Part shown: positions 45,946 to 58,809 of the stretch, piece after piece
Layout of the letters: each line of letters opens with the position of its first letter
Numbering within the stretch: the stretch's first letter is position 1
Assembly: GCA_022497155.1 (NCBI GenBank)
Contig: MU385710.1
Coordinates: 1,798,001-1,862,000 of the forward strand
Source of the DNA: Whalleya microplaca
Lineage: Eukaryota; Ascomycota; Sordariomycetes; Xylariales; Xylariaceae
Direction: 5' to 3'
DNA length: 64,000 bases
Translations under genes and position numbers: made by a program
Notes under the pieces: model-generated
Told to the model about the DNA's origin: nothing
What the model saw: the letters and a program-made list of their open reading frames with translations, nothing else
Databases searched by the model: none

Positions 45946-46828
45946 ATGTCTTCTGACCAGAAGAACCCGACGTCCACCTCCGAGGTCGAAGTCGATCCCC
46001 ATGACATCCAGTACCAGAGACACGTGAAGCAGGTGCGCCTGGTTGACAGTGCCCGAGTTGGTCTTACTGGGCTTGCGCTGCTCTGTGGTATTGCCGTCCT
46101 AGGAACATCGGGCGACACGCTCGCCATATATAATGCAACTCACCTCTCGAGTGATTTCAACCTGCCGTTATGGCCGAATCAATTCGATATCCGGCCCACG
46201 ATAGCCCTCGTAGTTGGCAGTAGCCTTGTGGTTCTGGCCAATATTGTCTCGCTACTCTTTAGCAAGGTCAAGACAGTGAGTACAAATGCTATAGTAACTT
46301 GGTGCATTGACGCTGATATCAGTCAAGCTTCGAGGCCGGGCTTGGCACACGCCTATCACTTTTACAACTCCTTTCGTTGGATTTACGGCAGTCATGATCA
46401 GCATGATTTTTTTCTATGCCATCAACACGTCAATTACAGACGACACCTTGCAAAGCTGGAGGTCAGTATGAGAAATTCTTTACTCCCCATGTAGTCTTTA
46501 TATGGGTAGTTTACTCTCGAAGCATGTATCCATAGTTCCTTATTGTATTCCCCCTATTTGCAGTCCCCAAAGCCCACAATGCTCGCCCAATAACATCGTT
46601 ACTAATTTATGAGTGCGTGATAGCTGTCAGTGGGGGTTTGCGAATATGAAGTCGAAGCCGCATTTTGGCACGCTGTGCAAGGAGAGCCAGACTGCCTTAT
46701 ACTTGTCTGTCGTCTTGGTGCCAATTGAGTTGATTATCTTTACTATTGCCAGCTATCAGTGGGCTCTGGAGAGAAAGGCTACCAGCATCATGCGGCCTCG
46801 CAAGTCGAGCAGTCCTGCACTGTCGTAA
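45946..46828 (+). CDS. Four-helix membrane protein (unknown function)
   Basis: Three exons, 45946-46275, 46328-46461 and 46624-46828, give 222 residues. Four hydrophobic helices are clear: VGLTGLALLCGIAVLG, TIALVVGSSLVVLANIVSLL, ITFTTPFVGFTAVMISMIFF and ALYLSVVLVPIELIIFTIAS. Short charged loops and cytosolic-looking tails flank them; the last tail is RPRKSSSPALS. The layout is like fungal MARVEL-type or other four-span membrane proteins, but no family is assigned. The first intron has two nearby acceptors (TCAG and CAAG, 5 nt apart). Only the second keeps the third helix in frame. The stop directly abuts a GTAAGG that could act as a donor, so the C-terminus may continue. Confidence 0.62.
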
Positions 46829-48249
46829 GGGCAACACCGACTTGGAGGTCCCCTTGGAACCTCATATCTTCAAGATGCCATGTGGTGAGGTTTCGAGGTA
46901 TTCTGTTGTGTTGTCAGCCCCAACTGTGTTATTGGCAATCACTTCTGAGGTCTATTACGAGAAGCAGCTTGGATGGGTTTTCAGGAAGACATGGTGCCAA
47001 TCTGGTAAACTGTATGGCAGTGATAATGAGGCATTGAGGGTGGGGGTTTAAGGGGCAGTGCTATGCATGTTATTTGAATCAAGCGAGGACTGATTGGTGC
47101 AAGATCTTATTATTAGCCCTCGTTGCTGGATGTTGAGCCTTTCAACCGGACTTCACCGTTCCACTAGGAACAAGTGGTCTCAGTACATCAAAATTATCAG
47201 GCCTTCTGGGCGGACAGTTGCAGTTTATAATATCTGACAACCGAGACAAATTTGCATCCATGTTATTGTAATATGCTCACGGAAGCGGGTCACGGGCGTC
47301 TATGTCGTTTACCTGATTGCCACCATTAACACGCTACCGAGAGCAAGGGAGGTGGCAGATAGTGCCGTCACACAAGCGATGTTGTACGGTTCTAGACGTG
47401 GATCGTATGTCTTAGGTAAGGTTGTCTTTACGGAGCCTGATGCACCCCAGATTAACTTGTGCTAGCATCCATTCACTAAAATGTGAAAGAAGGAAAGAAA
47501 AAATAATGAAAGTACGATATACATATCGTTATATATTGTAAAGCAGTAATGGCATACAAAGAATGGGTCAATGGTCTGAACTGAGGTGAATGTGAATGTG
47601 AATGTCTGCAAGTCCTCATTTATTATATATAAGAATTTTACCTAAGATAGAAGCCAAGGGGCAGGTGTACACCACCAATTGCCTGCACACAATGAAATGG
47701 AAGTCTCGCTTATCTACAATGGTATAACCACCGACGCGTCCTTCCACTGAATTCTAGCAAACACTGCCATTACATACCTTAATTGGCAGCCTACCCAGGT
47801 ACTTACATCGCTTCCCTCGATCGTTGTTGCACCAACCGAATCTCACACGCCACCACGACTAAATCTTCCATGGTCTGGCCTCGACCTCAACAAAATTTAC
47901 ATACATGAACGTCTATTTCTGGAGGAGGCACTTCTCAAGAATATAACTTGGGGCACCCGACAGCTTGGGATATCCTCGAGCGGAGTTGTTATCAAGACAC
48001 CCTGCTGACACCCTGTTGCGATAAGGGAGCGAGCTCAATTCTGATTCCCTATGGTATTGGTCGATTTAAAACGAAACGATAAGGTCCAGCTTAGTATCTT
48101 CTCACCATAAATACTGGCTTGTGCTTCCTCTGTCGAAGCCGCCATCTGGCCAGTGTAGACACGGATGTCTCTGTGTGGGAGACCTACTCCATAACGCTTC
48201 ACAGGCCTCCGCAAACACTGCCTTCAAGAGTCGTCAAGTACGGAATACC
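46829..48249. other. Intergenic region without a supported gene
   Basis: About 1.4 kb. A short frame at 46746-47051 overlaps the membrane-protein 3' end but has no recognisable content. The rest is AT-rich. The final 200 nt presumably hold the promoter of the next gene. Confidence 0.4.
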
Positions 48250-49428
48250 ATGCCCAAGAACCCAGCTCGCGCTGCTGAAGACCCTACCCATGCGACCATG
48301 GGCCAAATAGACAAGCCAGAAACCACGGCTATCAGATCTCGCCATAAAAGCGCACCCCTTACCGGCGATAGATCTGTTGTCCCTAACCCATCCCTTGGAA
48401 CGAGGACAGGCCAGCGTCCTGGACCACCCAAAATCAACATCATCGAGGGCAATGAGATGATGCGCAGTATCGACCGTCCACCGCCTGCCGATGTCTTGAG
48501 CCCTCGCAAATCCCAATTGCACCCCGATGTTAGCAAGAAGAAGAGTTCTTATTTTGAGTATGAATTGGCAGCCGGAAACAGGGACCCAGAACCGGTGAGA
48601 GCTCGTGTACACAACGAAGCTATCGTCGTGGCAGAGTTGAGAACCAATGTGATCGTGGGCCTTCACATCCACCGGTTCGTGAGATAGACATGCTGATATG
48701 GCTTCTAGATCAAGGACGAGTTTTCTTTCATAACAGACCTCTCCTACCACCTATCCAACAGATATCAGCGGCCAATGTCTTCGATTGTTGTCAACTTGAA
48801 ACATGGCTGTTGTATGATGTTCGGGGGTTCCTTCGATCCAGCTTATACTCTGACCATTCACGCGCTCCCCAGCCTGGTCCAGCCGACCACAAATAAGAGG
48901 AACGCACTCTTGATCCAACGACATATGCAGGAGAGCCTGGGGGTCGTGATGTCCAGGGGCTACCTGCGGTTCGTTGCTACTCCCGAGGAGAACGTTGCGA
49001 TTGGGGGCAAGACGGTTGCTGCTGAAATAGAGGATTCGAACAAGGCCGCAGTGGGGGAGAAGCCCGCCATGTCTAAGAGATCGACCAAGTCCAACCGTAG
49101 ACTCAGTGCCAAGGTATACTTTCGCCCCCTATTGCACAACACTCAAACGGCATCGTAGTGTTGATAACTAACCCTGTTATAGTCCTTTGGCGCCTTCAGG
49201 TCCTCTGTGACTGATCTTTCAAAGGTTCCTACGCCGCCATCAAGTGCATCGGAAGAGATTACGACTATCGCAACCATTCCAGAGGTACCCCCCACGCCAC
49301 CTGAGGAGGACAAGCTGGGCGATTTGATTGAGAAAAAGCCATTGAAAACCGCCTCGCGCCGTAAAAGCCTCAGGTTCAGTCTGTTTGGCGGGAAAGAGGT
49401 GGATCAGACCAAGAAACAGCATAGGTAA
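48250..49428 (+). CDS. Protein with an internal MIF/tautomerase-like domain
   Basis: Three exons, 48250-48654, 48709-49113 and 49183-49428, give 351 residues. The N-terminal 120 residues are polar and basic. A MIF (macrophage migration inhibitory factor) fold follows at about residues 122-240: AELRTNVIIKDEFSFITDLS, then YHLSNRYQRPMSSIVVNLKH, MMFGGSFDPAYTLTIHALPS, and RHMQESLGVVMSRGYLRFVA. The C-terminal 110 residues are Ser/Lys/Pro-rich and disordered. MIF enzymes need a free N-terminal Pro, but here the domain is internal and that position has no proline, so tautomerase activity is doubtful. Fungal proteins of this layout are known but uncharacterised. The start is the first ATG; an upstream open frame contains none. 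Confidence 0.8.
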
Positions 49429-52400
49429 CAAGACGTCCAGTGTATGAGGCGGAATATTCGTTACATATCGGTTGGAGGTTGCGGTTCGAGTACATTGGCA
49501 GTCACGGAAGTTTTATCATAGAGCGATACGGAGTATAGGTTGGCATTCATTGCATTGCATTAGGCGGTTGAGCGTAACATTGGAGTTGTGCCAGTTTACT
49601 ATTCGCATCAATCGCCTACAATATACCATTGTATCTTGGCCTGCTTTAGTAGTGTGCACTGCGACTACTGTACAACTAAACAGACCTGCGACAACGTCTC
49701 AGGACATAATTATTTGTAAATACAAGGATCACGACATCTGACGGATAGAGCAATAGACGCAGTCCGTGGTCGCTATCGTATCCCCGTGCAGCAGTAGAGA
49801 GAACGGTATCAGAATTGACAGGGACAAGAGACCGACGAATGCGAGAAATACAGGAGCTTTGGGATATCGCAAGTGGCAAACCTATGAAATCGTATCATGG
49901 GGGCAAGAGTCTCCTTTCCAGATGTAGTACAATATACCCATTAATTTGAAGGCGCCATCTGCCAAGGCAAACATAGAACAATAGGGGCTGGACTTGACGA
50001 ACCACATCACCACCCGGGAGAGATGAGTGAAAAAGGTGTTCAACCTAGTGAATGAAAGTACGTAAATTATTGGAAGACCTCAATACGAGCTGCACCAGAT
50101 GCCTGTATCTTCGCCTCAATATTGGCCTCTCATCAAAGACAATGAAAGTGAAGACTTTGATGAATAGAGCTAATCATCTAACTAGGTCGTTCGGACCAAC
50201 TTCGCTCACATGGTCATAAGACTCGGGATATGCAGCGGGCCGGCCCTGTCCCGAGACCGGTCTTGAACGCAACCTTTTCAATATAGGTGTCCGAGTAGAC
50301 ACCTTGAGGCACACGACAGACAGATAGACAAGTAAATGACTTCAGTAGCAATCACGCCGTGTTCTTGATGGATGCGCCTGTTTTATAATCATAAGGGCAG
50401 ACACTAGGAGCCTTTATGAAATAAGGGGGTAATAGCTGTGTTTAACTAGGTAGAGATGAATAGACGGTCTAGGCTTGTTTGTCACGGTCTCTTCCAACAG
50501 TAAGAGACTTTGATATAGTCATGCCTCCATCAGGATTGGATTTCCAACTTTCGGCCGTGCCTCGAGAAGGTGGTTATTCGCTACTTCCGGTGATGAACGG
50601 ATGAAACATTGACAGCAAGCAGCTGGTTGGGCCTTGGTAGATGGGAATCGATTCCGAACAAGTAGGTAATTTGGCTTCAGACTGTCCCCGTATGTCGGCC
50701 GTAGTGATCATATTTAGGTATTTTCTAACATATTTGTACATCCATCCTCATTCCGTTCTAAGAGTAATGATTGTATGGTAAATTATTCGGCAAGATTGTT
50801 GTGATCTTGATCTTCTTCTCAGTGTATTTGAATAGGTAAGGGACTTAACTGACACGCCACGTAAGTATTCATATACCTGGTGCTTAAGCATTGTATGGAT
50901 ACCTTAGAAACATAGAATTCTGTGTCAGCATAATGACATACATAGGAAATAAAACAATGGGCTTTCGTCAGTCCCGAGTTAGACAGTACCTGGTGAGGCA
51001 GCTGGATATGTAAGTACCTAAGGTAGGTAGATACACGTAAGGTGCGGCTGCCAGGTGCGACCCAAAGAATTAGACCAGACGTCAACTGGCAGACTCTGCT
51101 AGCTTGATATGCATCAATCGAGAGCAGCCTCAAAGCTTCAATCACTTCCCCTCCGGCTCCACCCGCGCAGCTGTGAACGCGGTCACCTCAGATTGGCGAC
51201 ACATCCATCCACCCACCCACCAACCATAATGATCATTGCCAACTTTTAGTGCGAGAACTTCTTCCCTATTTGACGATTCGACGACGGTTTCTTCTTAATA
51301 CCGCCGATAGGTCAGTGACTAGTCCTCGATTGGCTCGGCAAAGTCGTCAATTGCTCTCTGGTTAGGTAGGTCACTTCGAATCTGCCATTGACGAGACATA
51401 ACTCAAATCACAAGATCCAGACAGACAAGACATACAGTACTCACTACTGCGGACTTTTCCTCTGCTGATCTACCGAAATCAACTCGCCGACGTTGTGCAT
51501 CTTCGCCTGTAGTTCTCGTCGCCATTTCTTACGATTACCTGATCACGAAGCGGCTGTGTCTGTGAAACTGCCGAGGTGAGTCAGCCCCAGCCTGTCGGTT
51601 CTGGTCGCCGTATATGGCTGACTCAGAAAGCTTCATATTAGACGTCAGAGGACATCTCGAGACAGCTTTCCAAATCTCACAGTTTGTCCATGTCGCGGGG
51701 GAAGGGGAAGGACCGGGCCATCGTGTGTTTGGTAGCCCAGCAAACAGATAGATAGATCCCGGCCCTTATTAACTATTACCTATCGACCATGGAGGTGAGA
51801 CATTCTTCCTTCTTTTCTTCTTCTTCAGCCTTTCAACATTTTCCTTGCTTATGAATCAAAAAAATAATTACGGCCTGAGCTGGTACCGCCTAGTGGCACA
51901 GAGCCTTCGCCGCGTATCATTATCGAGCTATTTCGGGAAGGTCATCAATCCGTCGACGGCAACGGGTGTCTGTGCCAGTTCAGTTATTTTTCTGCCCACT
52001 ATTTGCTTTCTTTCTCTCGTGCCTCTGATACGCAGCTATGCTGTGCAGTGACCACTTCAGTTTCAAACACCTCTATTATTAGGCAGACGTAAGATTTCAG
52101 GCCCAAGCTCGCAAACAAACCGGTTTGGTTTAATTACCAACTGAAAATTTCTAGACGGGACTCCCGAGTCTATCTAGCTATTTGTACGACGGTGAGATCA
52201 GCAGTGAAGTCAGCTCGCTCCTTTTTAACAGATCTTCGGGGGCGAGATGATCTGTATTGCTGAAGCTGGGAACCGAGATTCGTGGCCTTTTTCCTATTAT
52301 GACATTTGATATTACCCCTGCTCGACTTTGCCTACCCGCAGCCGCACCGTCATCGCAAAAATTTTGAGCCTCTTGATCTTGCTTTTGCCTATCCGGACCC

Positions 52401-52680
52401 GTGGACTCGGCAGCTTCGTTTGTAGATTGGCTAGCTCGCCAATCTGATAATGTGCCGACAAGTACAAACAAACTATCACCCGCAATCACAGTCGCTGGAG
52501 GTTTACCTGGTAGAAAACTTCGGTCGGCAGCAATGAATCAGGGAAGAACACCATATCCATATCAGGGGCACGTCTGCTCAGCCGCCTCGGTCGTTGATAT
52601 ACCTAGACCGGAACTCTGTTGTTGACAAGCGTCTTCTTGCACTCGTTCGTTCATTTCTTGTGCTGCGCCTACGTCTCAAA
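49429..52680. other. Long gene-poor interval before GTR2
   Basis: About 3.25 kb without a supported gene. CCTA/TAGG motifs cluster near 51005-51030 and 51360-51370. The region from about 51170 to 52680 includes CT-rich stretches probably belonging to the GTR2 promoter and leader. Confidence 0.4.
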
Positions 52681-53960
52681 ATGTCTTCGCGGCTTCGGGG
52701 TCTAGACACTTTCAGTGCGGGAGATGATCCCGAAGAATCCCGCGGAGGGCAGTCCAGTTCCCTCAGTCCGGCTCAGCAGACTCTGACACGTGTGTATGAA
52801 CAGGATCAGAGGCAGCAGAAGAATGGCGCAAAAGCGTCCGAACAACCCTCGGATCAGTCCACGAAGGGAAAGCCTAGGTTGCTCCTAATGGGGCAAAGAA
52901 GGTACGTCGTTGCAAGCCATGCGGTCGCCAACTCTACTAAATACACTTCAGGAGTGGCAAGTCGTCGATATCGAGTGTCGTTTTTCATAAACTACCTCCG
53001 AGCGAGACTTTATTTCTCGAGTCGACAGCTCGCATTCAGAAGGACTCGATGCCGTGAGTACTTCATAGCTACCATAATGATCTACTTCTAACCTAGCTTC
53101 CTAGCTCCTTCATGGATTTTCAAGTATGGGACTTTCCGGGTCAAATCGATATATTTGAGAATGACACATGGGATATCGACGCCATGTTTGGCGAGATTGG
53201 GGCCCTGATTTGGGTCATTGATGCTCAGGATGATTACCTGGAGGCTGTTGCGCGTTTGAACGTGACCATTCTAAACCTCCAACGAACGTACCCGAATATC
53301 AAGATCGAAGTCTTCATCCACAAAGTGGACGGCTTGTCAGACGATTATAAGCTCGACATCCAACGGGATATCACTATACGCATCCAAGACGAACTCTCAG
53401 ACCATGGGTTTGAAAATGCCCCGGTCACCTTTCACCTGACCAGCATCTATAATCACAGTATCTTCGAGGCATTTAGCAAGGTGATTCAGAAGCTGATTCC
53501 TCGCCTCGGTATACTCGAGGCGATGTTGACCAACCTCTGTCGCACCTGTCGCTTCGAGAAGGCATACCTCTTTGACGTATTGTCCAAAATATACATTGCC
53601 ACAGACAGTGCACCTGCGGACATGTCCAGCTACGAGATCTGTTCCGACTATATCGACGTTATAATAGACGTCACGGAGGTATACGGTAGCTGGCCCCGAA
53701 CTCAGAAATATCGCGAGAAGCTCGAGGGTCCGCCTTGGAATCAGAAGGTAGAGGACCAGGTAGCTTCGGGCTGGGCCGAGAGCTGTATGGTATTAAGTGA
53801 CGGGAACAAGCCCATCATACTGCGCGAGGTCGACAAGTATCTTGCGCTAGTCGCGATAATGAGGGAAGACAGCTACGACAAGATGCCATTAGTCAATATG
53901 AACGTCGAGGTGGTTGTGCAGGGGTTAAAAGAATTCTTCGCGATTACGAAGCCTAGATAA
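52681..53960 (+). CDS. GTR2: Rag-family GTPase Gtr2 (RagC/D)
   Basis: Three exons, 52681-52901, 52952-53053 and 53105-53960, with 50- and 51-nt introns, give 392 residues. P-loop [19 protein letters not shown] is rebuilt across intron 1. The switch/G3 segment [17 protein letters not shown], rebuilt across intron 2, carries WDFPGQ typical of Gtr2/RagC rather than Gtr1. The G4 motif is HKVDGL. The C-terminal roadblock domain follows ([17 protein letters not shown]). Gtr2 pairs with Gtr1 on the vacuole to activate TORC1 in response to amino acids. Intron 1 interrupts the P-loop and has a TACTAA branch site. The P-loop and WDFPGQ signatures make the identification firm. Confidence 0.94.
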
Positions 53961-54906
53961 ATCACCCAGCGCAGAGGAAGTGCTCACTGCTTTGTATAGA
54001 TACAGATTAATAAGGGAGCACTTCTGGATCTAAGGAAGTTATTGTAACATATCGACTTCTGACGTTGTAGAGGGGTATATCTTCGCAGTCAAAAGAAACT
54101 TAGGCACCCTGAACGAACGCAGAGGCACGGTGAGTTGTTCTACCACTTTGAGCTAGTAATCCTATAAGAGAATAAGAGCAAGCTCTACTCGGACTTCATA
54201 TGCGATTAGCGTCAATGTCAAATAGGCCGCCCAATTTCTAGCTTGTGTGTAGGGAGGGGGCAAATGCAGCAGCGTTCATCGAAGAATTCGTATTACAAAC
54301 CCTCAGATGGAAGGTCGGGTTTGCTGCCCAACACACATGTCGTCACAAATACGAATACCACATATATACTTCTAAAGAAAGCGTTGAACCGAAACAGCTC
54401 ATCATTACCTAGACCTCCAACACCTATGTCGCTGATGATAGAGTGCACAGTTCTATACATGCAAAGGTCCAATGGTTGCAAACAATGTCACAAGGCCCAC
54501 CTTCTGCGTTAACAGCAAGAACTAGCACTTATTAGAAACTCTTTTATCAAGCCAGAAGGAATTGTTATAGTGTCCGTTCAATATGAGTGAATTATCAACT
54601 GGGGGCTTAAGATGTGACAAACCTGACCCCTTTCTCTTTACATTGTGTGCAATTTTACTACAATCAGCATTCATCTTCCATACGATGCTGTATGTTTTGA
54701 TATGCGAACATTTGGTTGATTCTGACCTATGCCTTCCGATAAGTGATCTTGCTAATCTGATTGCAATGTCTAATAGACATGTTGTGGTCACGGTGGAGAG
54801 GAGCAATGAATGGCGACAAATCAGAGAAGGAACATAGCGCGAATTATTGCATCGACGAGAAAGCAACCTCGAGGGAAGGAACACTTTCCCTCAAGACCGA
54901 CAAAAC

Positions 54907-54995
54907 CCCTTGGTGGTGTAGTTGGTTATCGCGTTCGGCTGTAATTGATAAGATTGTAAACCGAAATGTCGCCGGTTCGATTCCGGCCCGAGGGA
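54907..54995 (+). tRNA. tRNA-Tyr (GTA) with an intron
   Basis: Acceptor CCCTTGG pairs with CCGAGGG (one G-T wobble), discriminator A. The anticodon stem TTCGG pairs with CCGAA around the loop CTGTAA..A with anticodon GTA. About 15 nt of intron (TTGATAAGATTGTAA) sits one base after the anticodon, the position expected for eukaryotic tRNA introns. T-arm GCCGG TTCGATT CCGGC is perfect. The D-arm is plausible. CCA is not encoded. A T6 Pol III terminator lies 10 nt downstream. Confidence 0.9.
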
Positions 54996-55004
54996 GTCTA
55001 TTTC

Positions 55005-55010
55005 TTTTTT
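55005..55010 (+). terminator. RNA polymerase III T-run after tRNA-Tyr
   Basis: Six consecutive T residues, 10 nt after the tRNA 3' end. Confidence 0.8.
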
Positions 55011-56199
55011 GTCTTTTAGGACCCCAGGCCTTACACGTTATATGCGTGATTGATTTTTTGTGCAAGTCCAAAAGCTGCTAGGCAAAGATCAATCTTGAGT
55101 AACAGGGCCAGCTCTTAATGTGATACGCATTTTATCCTATTATAATCCCATGGCTACTTGGTTTATTACTTCTTTTCCTTTTATAGCGATACTTAATCAG
55201 TGTAATACTTGACTTCGTATTGACCTCGTTTATTGTCTTAGGCGTCCTTATTAGCTTGGACTAAGACTGTATTTAATAAAACGTTTACCCTATCAGTAGA
55301 AAACGTCATAGTTATTTACTTGCGGATGTCGTACTGTTTCATAGGCTGAGAAGTATCGTTTACCTAATTGGATGTAATAGCCAGGTCTATATCAAAAGTC
55401 AAGGTTGTGAGATTTAATCATCTGGACACAACAACTTAACAGATCCGTACCTGTAAGAAAACAACACCCCAGCTGACTGCTACATTCATCGTTAGCCTGG
55501 CCGAATTGATATTTATAACACCTCTCGTTGAGATACCGAACGTAGCCTGATATCTAGTCGTGTATCCCCTACTGTGCTCAGAGCCTTGATGACGAACACA
55601 GCTAGAGGCCAAGAAGAGGCCCCTAGGTAGTTCTACACTCATGAGATAGTTGCTCCCAATTTACGTGGCTACACCGGCTATAATACCATACCTAAGCACT
55701 ATGAGCCTCCCCAGGAGCAGCGCCATGTAAGGATGGTTTCATATCGGAATTTTCACCTTCGCCTTGCGAGGCAGACGCCTAGGCCGCTCCCAGCCGCCAG
55801 CCCTGCCCCGTCGCCGCATCTACGGTGCTTGCTCCGTGTCCTTGTATCTAGCACTGGGTTTAGTATTGTCTGTCGGAAAAGTGGCTTTGCCGAGCGTTAA
55901 AATGTAGACTCCATATCCGACCACTAGTCGAGTCCCTCCTTTACCGACCCTCAACAAATTTCAAGCTTCATTGGATGAGTTGTGAAGAGCTCTACCGCCT
56001 TCTGCTAGAGCTAGAGCCAGCATCGCAGATATCGAATTCAAGATGGAACGTTGCTCGAGGATAGTTCAAGATGATTGATCTGTCCGTGGCGTGGCGCTGT
56101 TTATGGCGAGTCATCTGCAAATACACTATCAATGTCGAGCTTCGCTACCGAGTGTAAATAGAAAGGAAATTAGATGTGCTTCGATGGCGTTGCGACTCT

Positions 56200-57190
56200 A
56201 GACGCTAAGCAGACAGAGGCTAACTGTTTGTTTAAGGGAAGATAGCCGGTTTGCCGTTCGCTATTGGGGAACTGTAGAAGCGAACCCGAGAGCTTGCGAT
56301 GGGGTCGAGTGGCTTCTGCGCCCTGAAAAGGAGGAACCAGCAGGACTGGGCAACCAGAATTCGATCCTTGATGAATATCCCGAGTTTACAGCCCCGAGCC
56401 CCGTCACGAGACCGGAACATCGAAGCCTAGGGCTCCTAATTCGCAAGGATAGTGACCTCGTCTTCGTTCTTCAGATATTCACGCTGCAGCGGTTATAGCC
56501 ACCGGCAAAATCACCATCAAATCGCTCTACAGAACGGATACTTTCAAAGCCTAGATATGATCGAGATAATATCCGAAGAACAAACTAGCAACGGTGTAGC
56601 GTCTGTCGAAGACTAGATGGACCCGGCGAGCGTCGGCTGTGTCAAGAATAGCGTCTTTCTCGACAGCAAGATCCAGAAGTGTGAGCCAGGATACTGTCAA
56701 GTTGCACCACATCCCGGCTGAAAATAGGGGCAAAGGTAACGAAGGTGTCTGCGAGCTAGTTGTTAATGGTCCGATGCCACTTCTTGTTGGGGCACCGAGT
56801 ATGGTAAAGATCACATACTACGGTATAATTAGGATTGATGGAACCCAGCTCCCCTCAGCCTGCCACGCAATCGATAATAACAATCAAGAGACACATTATA
56901 GAAGTTAATCTCGTCATCAACGAGGAACGTCGAGCTCCTATAGTAAGAAGCATCAACTATCTGATTCAAGCAACCCTTCACTGACCAGAGCGTGATTCTA
57001 CCAGCTTGGCTACTCAATCAGCTCCGGCGTCCTGGGCACAAAGGGACGCTGTTACTGGACAGTACACAGGAGTCAGCGAGAATAAGGCAATCAGGCTCGT
57101 ATCTAACAATGTAGAACACATCTTAGGGTTGGGACCTAGCAAGGAGTACGTGTCCCGGAGTTCTCTCTTTTCCTATTTCAGATTGGCTTA
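56200..57190. pseudogene. Decayed coding-like region (unidentified)
   Basis: Several short frames on both strands look protein-like but are broken by stops and shifts. On the plus strand, EANPRACDGVEWLLRPEKEE continues as VTRPEHRSLGLLIRKDSDLVFV. Further on, CELVVNGPMPLLVGAPSMVK and RDAVTGQYTGVSENKAIRLV with SNNVEHILGL are visible; the last resembles the C-terminal part of amidohydrolases. On the minus strand, LLDLAVEKDAILDTADARRV also looks coding. No continuous gene could be built. This may be one or two mutated genes; the identity is uncertain. Confidence 0.35.
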
Positions 57191-58130
57191 GGAGCTATGC
57201 CTACCTACTCAAGGTGTTTCTAGCTGTCGAAAAAGAATGCCGAGACATATTTTTTAAAGTGCCGAAATCATGTGAAGGGATGTCTTGCCAGCTCGGGGTT
57301 GTCTCTGGTATTATGGTATGAGAGAACCCACTGCTTCAATAGAGTGGTGCCGTTGTGCTTTCGTTTAAAGAGCTAGGATGCAAGTCAGTATTCCGAACAA
57401 GCTCAACTTGAGGCCGGTGGGGCTCTGATAATCAAATATGACTGGTAACAGCGAAATTATATAGTTCCAGTGTTCACGACTTCCTTTACTATGTATCTAG
57501 CTTGACTGACAGTTCGCACGGCATATTCTGAGACCTACAGGTAGAAATGCCCCTGAGCGCCGAAGTATGATGTCAAAGGGGCCGAACCCAACGATATGTC
57601 TCGTTCAGGCCCGACCTGACTGCAGGTAGTGAAATATTGATGTCGGACAGCGGCTGCGTCGTTTCTCAGCTGAGTGGATAACTGGCAAACCTGCAACGTA
57701 ACACAACAGCAAGTATTGACGGGCTTAAATCCAAACAGCCAGCTATTGCGGATACGAACGAGAATTGGTTACCGATGTTGACGGTGGACGAAAAAGGCTA
57801 GGGAGGTCCGGTTTGGGTCCAAAAACACTTGATTGTGTCGGCTCGGCTGGTGTTCAGCCAAGGTTCGCAACCGCGCGCAAACTACATACACAGTGGAAGC
57901 AAGAGGCAGGGCGTGAGTGGTGCTGACTTCAGCAGGCCTGCGTAGAGTTTAAACGCCCAAATAAAGGTAGGAAATATAACAATAGAAAAATATGTGGCTG
58001 TCAACGGCTGGCTTTCAGTACCACCCAGAACCTCAGGGGTTTGGAATGCGGTGGCACGGAAAGAAAGGATGGAAGGATTCTAGCTGTCTAGGTATTGTTT
58101 AAAACCTGAAAGCTCCACTTAAAGGAAGCA

Positions 58131-58162
58131 GGGGGGGAGGGGGAAGGGGGAGGGGGAGGGGC
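58131..58162 (+). repeat. G-rich tract, G-quadruplex-type
   Basis: Five G runs of 4-7 bases are separated by one or two A residues on the plus strand, meeting the usual G3+N1-7 quadruplex pattern. Confidence 0.85.
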
Positions 58163-58776
58163 GAATTACCAAGTAAAGCATCTGCCGGTAATCCGTACTG
58201 CGTAGGGATGATAGATATGTATACTTTGTCTGTAGATTGATCCATTGCATCTCATCTACGGACTATGTATTTCCGAAACAACAGAATTAAGCTGATGGTA
58301 CCCTTACCTTAATACAAAGTATTAATATTGAGAAGGGATGAAGTATATTGAATTTCCTTCTTTCTTAAGAAGCCCTCTGCGCGTGAAATGCTTATTAGGT
58401 GGAAAAATAGTGGGAAAGTAGTTGGTAAAGGGGAGAGAGAGAGAAAAACAACTCGTATGATATAGACACATGTTTTCTGTGCCTAAGGTACCTTACTCAG
58501 AAGTACATGTATGTACGTGGGCTGCGTGGTACGAATCGGCCCCGCGCCTCCGAAAACAGTCTGCCAATCGCGCGGCAGATCTGCCCATGGTCATCGTTAG
58601 CGTGTTTCGAAACCCGCCCAAGCTTAATGGAAATAAACTACAATTGCGTAGGCCATCTGGCCATTCAAAGGGGCAAGGATTGGCATATACGTAGCAATTC
58701 AGGGTATGTATGTACAATCCGTACATAGTAAGTACGACCTTATTATTCGCTGCATAGGCCAGCGGCACTGGGATAG

Positions 58777-58802
58777 GTATGTATGTATGTATGTATGTAT
58801 GT
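58777..58802. repeat. (GTAT)n microsatellite
   Basis: About six and a half GTAT units, followed immediately by a 16-bp palindrome. Confidence 0.9.
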
Positions 58803-58809
58803 ACCTACA

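Noticed and set aside
46746..47051. 101-residue ORF after the membrane-protein gene
   Set aside because: No recognisable content and partly overlaps the upstream coding exon in another frame; kept only as a possible continuation by splicing.
54761..55081. 106-residue ORF across the tRNA-Tyr
   Set aside because: The tRNA fold explains the sequence; the ORF has no protein features.
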